Source: Shewanellaceae bacterium (GTDB lineage: Bacteria; Pseudomonadota; Gammaproteobacteria; Enterobacterales; Shewanellaceae). From it: a stretch of 5,371 bases of DNA. Where the stretch lies: NCBI GenBank assembly GCA_016779685.1, contig JADHND010000119.1:1-5371 (forward strand), written 5' to 3'. Shown one piece after another: positions 1 through 5,371 of the stretch (its first letter is position 1; every line of letters begins with the position of its first letter). The notes under the pieces are model-generated. The model did not search any database. It was not told where the DNA came from and worked only from the letters and a program-made list of their open reading frames with translations. The position numbers were made by a program, and so were the translations under genes.

Positions 1-1259
1 AAGGTTTTTCCAGTGATGCGCTTGAGTAAGGCCTCATATCGTTCAGGATTTTTTAAGATGCGCTCGACCAACTCAGTGAGACTTTCTGCATCTTGCAGCA
101 GCTTATTTCTCTTTGCCAGAAGAAAGAATTCTTCCGTTGAATACAGGGGGTGCATGTCCAGCTTATTGAGAGCAAACACTTCACGATCAAACTCATGGAG
201 CATCTGATGAAATCCTTGGACTTCATCAAGCAGTTTCTGCTCACCACCGATAAAACCACATTGACTGATACTGGATAGATTGCCGTTGACTTGTCCTTTA
301 AATTCCATCAGTTCGTCCAAAAATTTTGGATCAATAACGCCTTGCGCTTTGCTGTCTTCTGCTATTCGGGCAATGGCTTGATATTTCTTTTCTAAAGATT
401 TGACAGCCGAGGTAAACCCATCTTCGATGTCGGTACTAAAGCGTTTCAAGATCGTGACGGTCTCATCTTTGATGCGGCTCGCTTGGACGAGGAGTTCATC
501 GAGCTCAGCTTTGTTAAAGACGAGCTCACCCAGTTCATTTTTAATAGGGAGTTGTTGCTCAAAAGCTTCTAATTTACTTAAGGTTTGCATGATATCATGG
601 GTATCAGTCAAATCTTTGCTAAAAGTAAGATTCATCGTTGCATTGCGTTTGATAACGCGACTAAAGTCTTGCAAATCATCATAAAGCGCTATTTGATCAG
701 CTATTGGGAGTGTGCCTTCGGCAAGCTGCTTAACTTTTCCATCTATTTCCAAATAAAGCTCAGTGATTTCATTGAGGCTCATCTCAATGTCTTTTTGGGC
801 AACAGCAACAGCGCGATAACTGACTTGTCCCGCATTTCTGAAAATTTCTTCGGCTTGTTCCACCAGATAGACTAAATCATCAACAGCGAGATTGAAATGT
901 CTGATATTTTCAATCTCACTGGTTGTCAGCCCTTTATGCAACATGATCGATTTCATGAATCCATTTAAAGGACGTAAATGACTGAAATTAGGATGAAAGT
1001 GAACCGATCCATGATGCTGTTTATCGGGAATACCCTGCACCGGATTTTCATCTAAATAATAATAGGTTGGGACTTTGCTGTCATTGGCATCGTTCTGAAC
1101 CAACTTCTCAACTTTTGGGGTGTTATCGACATCCCCCTGTTCTATCCGGTCTTCATCAACGGCTTCGTCTACAGGTTCATCCGCATATAAAACAGAAGAA
1201 AAACATATGCATAGAATGTACAGGACATTCAATCTTAAACCGATGATAGAGGATTTCAT
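1..1259 (-). CDS. Exported helical (coiled-coil-rich) protein of unknown function, C-terminus cut by window edge
   Basis: The minus strand is open without a stop from the ATG at 1259-1257 to the left edge, giving 419 complete codons. The N-terminus is a Sec signal peptide: MKSS..R, a hydrophobic core (residues 11-24, NVLYILCICFSSVL) and a likely signal peptidase I site after VLYA (residue 26). A very acidic linker follows (about residues 27-60, DEPVDEAVDEDR...), then a Tyr/His-containing stretch (65-95). From about residue 112 to the end the protein is almost entirely amphipathic helix with few Pro or Gly, for example 124-140, 151-182, 250-300 and 376-415, suggesting long coiled coils or a helical bundle. 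The mature part has one Cys (334) and no clear membrane segment. I do not recognise the family. An extracellular or periplasmic helical-bundle protein, possibly like the alpha-helical pore-forming toxins, is conceivable, but no diagnostic motif was seen. No good Shine-Dalgarno precedes the ATG; the start is chosen because the signal peptide begins there. Coding status is confident, function is not. Confidence 0.85.
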   Translation of the reverse strand, partial: MKSSIIGLRLNVLYILCICFSSVLYADEPVDEAVDEDRIEQGDVDNTPKVEKLVQNDANDSKVPTYYYLDENPVQGIPDKQHHGSVHFHPNFSHLRPLNGFMKSIMLHKGLTTSEIENIRHFNLAVDDLVYLVEQAEEIFRNAGQVSYRAVAVAQKDIEMSLNEITELYLEIDGKVKQLAEGTLPIADQIALYDDLQDFSRVIKRNATMNLTFSKDLTDTHDIMQTLSKLEAFEQQLPIKNELGELVFNKAELDELLVQASRIKDETVTILKRFSTDIEDGFTSAVKSLEKKYQAIARIAEDSKAQGVIDPKFLDELMEFKGQVNGNLSSISQCGFIGGEQKLLDEVQGFHQMLHEFDREVFALNKLDMHPLYSTEEFFLLAKRNKLLQDAESLTELVERILKNPERYEALLKRITGKT

Positions 1260-1313
1260 GCAATATTCACTAGGTTAAATTATTGAATTCTTACCTTTGA
1301 GTATCGGCTGCCC

Positions 1314-1328
1314 ACTCATTTTATGAGT
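1314..1328. repeat. Perfect 6-bp inverted repeat with 3-base spacer, overlapping the candidate -10
   Basis: ACTCAT (1314-1319), spacer TTT, ATGAGT (1323-1328). It is short enough to arise by chance. Its position over the predicted -10 of the minus-strand gene would suit a small operator. It is too short and AT-rich, and lacks an adjoining T-run, to be a convincing terminator. Confidence 0.4.
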
Positions 1329-1349
1329 AAATTTTGACCTTCTTGCCAA
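1320..1349 (-). promoter_or_regulatory. Candidate sigma-70 promoter for the minus-strand exported protein
   Basis: Read on the minus strand, TTGGCA (1349-1344, five of six matches to the -35 consensus) is followed after 18 bases by CATAAA (1325-1320, four of six matches to the -10 consensus). Transcription would start near 1312, leaving about a 50-base leader before the ATG at 1259. The -10 hexamer lies inside the 1314-1328 inverted repeat. This is pattern matching in AT-rich DNA, so it is moderate to weak evidence. Confidence 0.35.
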
Positions 1350-1405
1350 CCCTAAACCCAGAACATCCATGATATTTAAGTTGAATCAATCTTCAAGGCG
1401 ATTGC

Positions 1406-1627
1406 ATGATCAAAAAACGATATACGGAAGAACACATCATAAAAGCGATGAAGTAGCAGCACGATGCCTCCCAAATGACCAAGATAAATAAAGATATCAT
1501 TCAAACCATCGCCGCAGCACTGAAGATAGATTTATCTCCAAAACAAATCGCGGCCAGAGCCAAGTTAGACAATCTCAGCCAAGCTATCGGCATGCATACC
1601 ATTGAATGCTTAATTCGCGCTCGTTGA
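1406..1627 (+). pseudogene. Transposase relic: IS3 OrfA-like N-terminus joined to an IS30-like fragment, interrupted by TAG
   Basis: From the ATG at 1406 the frame reads MIKKRYTEEHIIKAMK, which closely resembles the conserved start of IS3-family OrfA proteins (K-K-R-[YF]-T-E-E-Q-I-I). It then meets TAG at 1454-1456. The same frame continues QHDASQ, then from the ATG at 1475 INKDIIQTIAAALKIDLSPK, QIAARAKLDN and GMHTIECLIRAR, ending at TGA 1625-1627. The second part resembles the IS30-family pattern WSPEQIAGRLK...SHETIYRYI, with Trp replaced by Leu and the Tyr of TIYR changed to Cys. The catalytic DDE domain is absent and no terminal inverted repeats or target duplications are visible. The best reading is a decayed remnant of one or two insertion sequences. 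The assignment rests on remembered family motifs, not an alignment. A 50-residue peptide from 1475 could in principle be made, but no good ribosome site precedes it. Confidence 0.5.
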
Positions 1628-1751
1628 TAAAATATTGCTAGAAAAAATTGAGCATTAAGCGCTATTTTTCACAATAGGTACTAAAGTAATTTATTGATGA
1701 CTATTAAATTATGCGATGAGTGAGCAACAAACGAAACATTCATTTATTCAT
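1628..1751. other. AT-rich leader upstream of the lipoprotein gene
   Basis: No gene is seen here. It must contain the promoter of the downstream lipoprotein unless that gene is read from further upstream. Only a weak match was found: TTGAGC at 1648-1653 and CACAAT at 1670-1675, 16 bases apart. I would not rely on it. Confidence 0.3.
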
Positions 1752-1755
1752 GGAG
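1752..1755 (+). promoter_or_regulatory. Shine-Dalgarno site of the FG-GAP lipoprotein
   Basis: GGAG lies seven bases before the ATG at 1763. The spacing is standard, and together with the lipoprotein signal peptide beginning at that ATG it fixes the start codon. Confidence 0.8.
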
Positions 1756-1762
1756 ACACCGT

Positions 1763-3415
1763 ATGAAACTGATTCAACTGAGTCTTATTGTTGTAACATC
1801 TATAGGACTTCAAGCTTGTGGAGATGAGGCTAGTGAGGTCTCTGCGTCTGCATCTACCCCGACAAATCTCACCTACATTAGTGACTATGCAGAGTTTATC
1901 GACGGGCATTCTTCGACTTATGGTCTGCATATGACCGCCAGTGATGACGGTCAATTTGTCGCTGTGAGTACACCGCAAGGCACGAATAATTGTAATGACA
2001 ATATCGTCACGGATCCATCGACATGTACCAATACATCACCCGTTATTTCAGGCGCGGTTCATATGTATCAACGTGACGTTGATACCAAGCCCATTCTATT
2101 ATTAAAACCTAACCAATCTCTGACGAATGCCGCTAAATTTGGTCACAGGGTCTCTATGACAGCTGATGGTATGTGGCTAGCTGTGGCAGCACCTTTTGAT
2201 TCATTAACAGGTGTTAATTGTGTGGGCATTGTTAGAGATTATAAGCTTAATTGCACAGGTGTTGCCACTACTGGTCAAGATGGCTATGACGCTGGTGCAA
2301 TCTACCTCTTCAAACGAGACAACGCTAATACATCATGGGTATTACATCAAATCATCAAACATGAACATGCACAAGATTCTGCTTTTAAAGGATATGCATT
2401 TGGAGATGAAATCGCATTTTCAAAAGATGGCACGACATTCGTTGTGGGGCGTAAGAATGAGAATCTACCTACAGCTACAGGGGTAACCTCGACCACTCAA
2501 CCGACCACGGTTTCGTCTACTGCCTTCGATTATGGAATCGTTTATGTCTATTTGTTTGACCCATCACTAGGCATTATGAAATTTAAACAGACGGCTACCA
2601 GTGACCAAACGAAAAAAATGGGGCAGTGGCTTCATAGCCTTGAATCTGACATCTTGGTGAGCTCGAGTAAATCAATAAGCTTGGTCAATGCAAGTTCTTC
2701 TGGAATGCTGCAACTTATATCTACCGATGATGATGATGTTCTTAAAAATTTGCCCGTCACATTCGACGATACCAATGAAATGATCTATCGACATGGTAAA
2801 TTATACATCGGTGTTCCAACGATCAACTCAGATTGTGTGGGTGTCATCAATGCCAATCATTTGCCCGATGGTAAAACAACCGTTCAGGCATGTCTCAATA
2901 ACGATGGTTCTGCAGCTGATAGTGGCGCAGTTTTGGTTTATGAATTCCCTACAGATGAAAATGGCGCTGTTCAACCAACGCTGACCGAAATCTTGCTCCA
3001 GGAGACACCGACCGCAAACAACAAATTTGGTCGTTCCTTGACGCTGAGTGAGGATGGTAAGCAATTGTTTATCGGCCATAATGACGACAAGGATTGTACT
3101 GGGATCATCAAATCGTTTGATGATGATTGCGCCAATCCCGCCTCAGTTCCCAATGTCGGTGCTATTCAGCAATATACTCGAACTGACGGCACTTGGACAA
3201 AAACTGATTTGATTAAACCTACCAGCATCCAATCAGGCACAGCTGCCTATTTTGGTGATCATCTCAAAGCGTTCCAATTCAAAAACCAATTTTTCTTCAG
3301 CAGTGCGCTGAGTAACCATTGTCCTGGAATGACGAATAAAGACGTAGATCCATGTCTTGACGCAGATAAAAATTCCGCGATAAATGGGTTAATCACCCAT
3401 TATGAAATTCAATAA
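1763..3415 (+). CDS. Lipoprotein with a seven-bladed FG-GAP / integrin-alpha-like beta-propeller
   Basis: This is a complete 550-residue protein. Residues 1-19 form a lipoprotein signal peptide (MKLIQ, hydrophobic core, LQAC lipobox) with lipidation at Cys19. The +2 residue is Gly rather than Asp, so outer-membrane sorting is expected. A short Ser/Ala/Glu linker (20-38) leads into seven blade-like repeats starting near residues 52, 124, 211, 286, 337, 420 and 495. The typical pattern is FG..(V/L)..(S/A).DG..(L/F)(A/V)(V/I)(A/G), a loop, then (S/D)GA(I/V)..Y, as in AKFGHRVSMTADGMWLAVAA...DAGAIYLFKR and NKFGRSLTLSEDGKQLFIGH...VGAIQQYTR. Blade 4 is degenerate. The last blade ends in strand GLITHYEIQ at the C-terminus, so nothing follows the propeller. 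Cysteines fall in five pairs (77/88, 153/164, 358/377, 445/456, 520/531). FG-GAP propellers usually mediate binding or adhesion, often with calcium; a surface ligand-binding role is inferred and the ligand is unknown. The gene stands alone: its own ribosome site precedes it and a strong terminator follows. Confidence 0.93.
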   Translation: MKLIQLSLIVVTSIGLQACGDEASEVSASASTPTNLTYISDYAEFIDGHSSTYGLHMTASDDGQFVAVSTPQGTNNCNDNIVTDPSTCTNTSPVISGAVHMYQRDVDTKPILLLKPNQSLTNAAKFGHRVSMTADGMWLAVAAPFDSLTGVNCVGIVRDYKLNCTGVATTGQDGYDAGAIYLFKRDNANTSWVLHQIIKHEHAQDSAFKGYAFGDEIAFSKDGTTFVVGRKNENLPTATGVTSTTQPTTVSSTAFDYGIVYVYLFDPSLGIMKFKQTATSDQTKKMGQWLHSLESDILVSSSKSISLVNASSSGMLQLISTDDDDVLKNLPVTFDDTNEMIYRHGKLYIGVPTINSDCVGVINANHLPDGKTTVQACLNNDGSAADSGAVLVYEFPTDENGAVQPTLTEILLQETPTANNKFGRSLTLSEDGKQLFIGHNDDKDCTGIIKSFDDDCANPASVPNVGAIQQYTRTDGTWTKTDLIKPTSIQSGTAAYFGDHLKAFQFKNQFFFSSALSNHCPGMTNKDVDPCLDADKNSAINGLITHYEIQ

Positions 3416-3819
3416 CAACTAAGCTGACAACCCAAAAAAAACCGCCAATTTGGCGGTTTTTTTTGTTGCAACTGATGTGAACGTTCGTAAGAAAAATTTA
3501 TTTTACTTGTTAATCGTTTAAGTTTATTTTGTCTATAAGTTTGATCAAGGTATTTTTGTAAAACTTCAAGAACGTCTTCTGTCTTGCCGTTATTTTGTAT
3601 GTGCGCTTTTGAATTTTGATGCGTACTCAGCTTGATGGCATCAATTAGGATGTTAAAATTATCGACGGAGAAAAGGGAGGTAAGCAGGCGGAAAACATAT
3701 TCCTAATCGGGTTGATATGGTTGAAATTTTGAGTCAAGTTCAAAAATTCGCTCGACAAAAATACCAAAAAAAATCTTTATACCGAATGAAAGTATGATTC
3801 CACCTTCAGGCAAAGTCAT
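3409..3819 (-). pseudogene. Possible decayed coding remnant on the minus strand
   Basis: One minus-strand frame is open from 3894 down to 3412 apart from a single TAG at 3705-3703, about 160 codons in DNA of roughly 22-40% G+C where stops should be frequent. It has an ATG at 3819-3817 (MTLPEGGIILSFGIKIFFGI...). After the TAG it continues with protein-like, charged helical sequence such as IQNNGKTEDVLEVLQKYLDQ and RQNKLKRLTSKINFSYERS. It then reads straight through the terminator stem to a TGA at 3411-3409, so its true end is missing. No family is recognised and no ribosome site is evident. It could be a broken C-terminal fragment or a chance open frame; no real gene lies opposite most of it to explain the openness. 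Confidence 0.25.
3434..3464. terminator. Rho-independent terminator after the lipoprotein gene, potentially bidirectional
   Basis: The stem ACCGCCA (3441-3447) pairs with TGGCGGT (3451-3457) around ATT. It is flanked by eight A (3434-3441) on the left and eight T (3457-3464) on the right. It begins 18 bases after the TAA of the lipoprotein gene. The A-run gives a U-tract for transcripts arriving from the other side, so it could work in both directions. Confidence 0.93.
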
Positions 3820-3940
3820 CGATGAACAAGGGTTAATGTATATGGTTGCTGATGTTTTATATTTATGCTTGTCATTCAAGGTGAGTATGGTAAATTAAAT
3901 GGAAGCCATCTTCCTAATATGAATAGAATGGACACAAAAA
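3465..3940. other. Very AT-rich spacer between terminator and the right-hand gene
   Basis: There is no convincing intact gene or RNA in this 476-base stretch. G+C is about 22% around 3481-3540 and rises to about 40% near 3800. It contains the possible minus-strand remnant listed separately and presumably the promoter of the gene starting at 3941, for which I could not single out a credible -35/-10 pair. Confidence 0.5.
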
Positions 3941-5371
3941 ATGAACGCAAGGCTGCTACGTTGCTTTTTTTTAAATACTCTGGTTGGAATCACTTTTTTT
4001 GGCTGCACCATGCCCTTGTTGGCGCAAACTTGTGCGCGGCCTGAACCTGTCAGCGAGCTGGATGATGCGCCTCTGACTGCCCGTTATACTGCTGAGAACG
4101 TCTTTGATGACATAGATAAAGCGGGGGTTTTGCCCCATGTTTCAGCCTCGGATATAGCACTGACCACCGAAGAATCTGGTGCCTTCATGCACTATTTAGG
4201 GCGTTATGGAGCCTATCTAGGCCGTGGTTTAGCGGCGGTCACGCCTGTGTTCGATGCTATGATGCTCGCCGACTGGACCACTCAAATCATTCACACCGTA
4301 CAAGATCCGAAGCATGATGTATACGACGATTGGGCGGCAGCCTTGTATTTGATTCCGGGAGTCGCCGGGGTGGCTGAACTCGCCGCGCAACGTCATCATT
4401 TGCATCAAGCCTTGGCCACCAAACTGCATGATTTAAATGCTGCTAAAGCCTATCCGGTCACTGACAACAGCCGCCAAGCCAATGTGTATCGGGTGCAAAT
4501 AGAAGCGGGCTTCAATATGCTCACGCAAATGCGACAAGATCATCAATTTGAGCAGCAATGGGCGTGGTTGCAATTGACTCAAGGTGCTTACCAAAATTGG
4601 CATCAGCACCTGCAAACTTGGGTTGAGCAACAAATGACTCAGCTCACTGAACCGTATGAAGCACATCTGTACGCCCAATTGTATCGAGCGCCTTATGGGC
4701 TAGGGCAGCAACTGGCGTTACGCGAATACCCTGCGGCTTGTGATGCGCGGTTGTTGCAAGTCAATATAAATCCTAGCCTGTATCCGGCGATACGGCGCCA
4801 ATTGCATACTTGTTTAGACACCATCAACCGCAACCTTTTACATCCTATTTTAGATGTCATCCAAGGTGAGCATCCTCATGTCAATCTCCAAACTTGGTCG
4901 ACCTTGGCACAGCAACATCGAACCGGTTTTAATGCCATTGCCATGGCGGCGAATCAAGCCGAACGAACTTGGTGGCAGCGTTGGCCTCAGCAGTCTAGAC
5001 AAAGGCTCTCGCTGCAAGGGTGGGCACAACATTGGCACGCCAGCTTAACGCCTGTCGTCAATCGTCTAAAAAATTTGATCCTCCGGCACTGGTTAGCTAA
5101 TACCTTTGCTGACGTGCCCTTACATCACATCAGTATCGATGTTGAGCAGCATACGGTTGCTTTGTTGGATGAGCAGTGGTGTTCACCGCAATTTCATCAA
5201 AGTCGTTGGTATCGGATTAAAGGGATGGCGACGACTTGTCGCATCATGGATCAAGTGACGAGTTGGTTTGCTCCCGCCGATGTCATTCAATTTGATCCGC
5301 AAAAATCCCGCTTATGGCAACAGCTAGAGCGCTTGATGACCGCACCACCGCTTCAGATTGATATGAACATG
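3941..5371 (+). CDS. Exported Trp/Gln/His-rich protein of unknown function, C-terminus cut by window edge
   Basis: The frame is open without a stop from the ATG at 3941 to the right edge (477 codons). An in-frame TGA at 3920-3922 makes 3941 the first ATG; a weak GGA lies eight bases upstream. Residues 1-28 form a signal peptide (MNARLLR, hydrophobic core CFFLNTLVGITFFGCTMPLL, likely cleavage after LLA28 or CA32). The FFGC at 19-22 is a poor lipobox. Two hydrophobic segments follow in the mature part: about 92-110 (YLGRGLAAVTPVFDAMMLA) and 131-149 (WAAALYLIPGVAGVAELAA), separated by an Asp/His-containing loop (QDPKHDVYDD). The pair recalls the helical hairpins in translocation or pore domains of protein toxins, but no diagnostic motif confirms this. 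The rest (150-477) is helical and unusually rich in Gln, His and Trp (for example ERTWWQRWPQ), with Cys at 267, 291, 414 and 433. G+C (about 50%) exceeds that of the spacer and the left-hand gene. No family recognised. Confidence 0.85.
   Translation, partial: MNARLLRCFFLNTLVGITFFGCTMPLLAQTCARPEPVSELDDAPLTARYTAENVFDDIDKAGVLPHVSASDIALTTEESGAFMHYLGRYGAYLGRGLAAVTPVFDAMMLADWTTQIIHTVQDPKHDVYDDWAAALYLIPGVAGVAELAAQRHHLHQALATKLHDLNAAKAYPVTDNSRQANVYRVQIEAGFNMLTQMRQDHQFEQQWAWLQLTQGAYQNWHQHLQTWVEQQMTQLTEPYEAHLYAQLYRAPYGLGQQLALREYPAACDARLLQVNINPSLYPAIRRQLHTCLDTINRNLLHPILDVIQGEHPHVNLQTWSTLAQQHRTGFNAIAMAANQAERTWWQRWPQQSRQRLSLQGWAQHWHASLTPVVNRLKNLILRHWLANTFADVPLHHISIDVEQHTVALLDEQWCSPQFHQSRWYRIKGMATTCRIMDQVTSWFAPADVIQFDPQKSRLWQQLERLMTAPPLQIDMNM
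3965..4000 (+). repeat. Two homopolymer T tracts (T8 and T7) inside the signal-peptide coding region
   Basis: T8 at 3965-3972 and T7 at 3994-4000 encode Phe-rich parts of the hydrophobic core (codons 9-11 and 18-20) of the right-hand exported protein. Gain or loss of one T in either tract would shift the frame near the start of the gene. Confidence 0.7.

Noticed and set aside
13..875. Plus-strand open frames at 13-207, 400-684 and 585-875
   Set aside because: They lie antisense to the continuous minus-strand gene, have low-complexity Ser/Leu-rich translations, and lack ribosome sites.
1748..1978. Minus-strand 76-codon frame over the start of the lipoprotein gene
   Set aside because: It is the antisense shadow of a well-supported gene, with no signal or motif.
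2725..2738. Short GAT triplet run encoding Asp residues 322-325
   Set aside because: Four units within coding sequence is ordinary and needs no special explanation.
2211..3153. Small frames inside the lipoprotein gene (2211-2486 +, 2793-2984 +, 2828-3079 -, 2971-3153 -)
   Set aside because: All overlap the beta-propeller coding sequence in other frames; the blade pattern shows which frame is real.
3717..3898. Two tiny overlapping plus-strand frames: 26 codons from 3717 (MVEILSQVQKF...) and 34 codons from 3794 (MIPPSGKVIDEQ...), sharing ATGA
   Set aside because: The peptide-like look and the ATGA overlap are suggestive, but there is no Shine-Dalgarno, both are very short, and the minus-strand frame competes for the same DNA.
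3919..4047. ATG at 3919 as an alternative start for the right-hand gene
   Set aside because: It is in a different frame and stops after 42 codons. Only a one-base T-tract deletion would connect it to the main frame, so 3941 is kept.
4229..5048. Frames at 4229-4429 -, 4433-4678 -, 4850-5038 - and 4854-5048 +
   Set aside because: They overlap the continuous 477-codon plus-strand frame and show no independent coding features.
1..5371. CRISPR arrays, tRNA or rRNA genes, riboswitches, attachment sites and replication origins
   Set aside because: Looked for by eye on both strands; no direct-repeat array, cloverleaf, conserved rRNA segment or clustered origin-type repeats were seen.

Overview
The window looks like an accessory, AT-leaning stretch of a gammaproteobacterial-type genome. 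By eye the genes run roughly 42-50% G+C and the spacers fall to about 22-40%. Bacterial Sec-type signal peptides, a lipobox, a Shine-Dalgarno site, a rho-independent terminator and IS-transposase-like relics all point to a bacterium, probably Gram-negative. No housekeeping marker is present, so I do not name a genus.

Layout, left to right. (1) Bases 1-1259, minus strand: a long partial gene for an exported, strongly helical protein, at least 419 residues, cut by the left edge. It is open on the minus strand for its whole length, and the shorter plus-strand frames inside it are shadows. (2) Bases 1260-1762: its upstream region, with a candidate promoter overlapping a small inverted repeat, followed by a short, stop-interrupted relic resembling pieces of IS3-type OrfA and IS30-type transposases. 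(3) Bases 1763-3415, plus strand: a complete 550-residue lipoprotein that reads as a seven-bladed FG-GAP/integrin-alpha-like beta-propeller. All ten of its cysteines other than the lipid-attachment one fall into five loop pairs, four with exactly the same spacing. It ends at a strong terminator at 3434-3464. (4) Bases 3465-3940: a very AT-rich spacer without a convincing intact gene; a minus-strand frame with a single stop may be a decayed coding remnant. (5) Bases 3941-5371, plus strand: a partial gene, at least 477 residues, for an exported protein rich in Trp, Gln and His with two hydrophobic segments. It runs off the right edge.

All three substantial genes encode proteins with export signals (two Sec-type, one lipoprotein). 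None is a recognisable enzyme or has an assigned function, and the spacers hold apparent mobile-element debris. The genes do not form one operon: the first diverges from the second, and the second and third are separated by a terminator and about 475 bp. The most defensible reading is a variable region devoted to surface or secreted proteins. A toxin or effector role for the two flanking genes is only a hypothesis.
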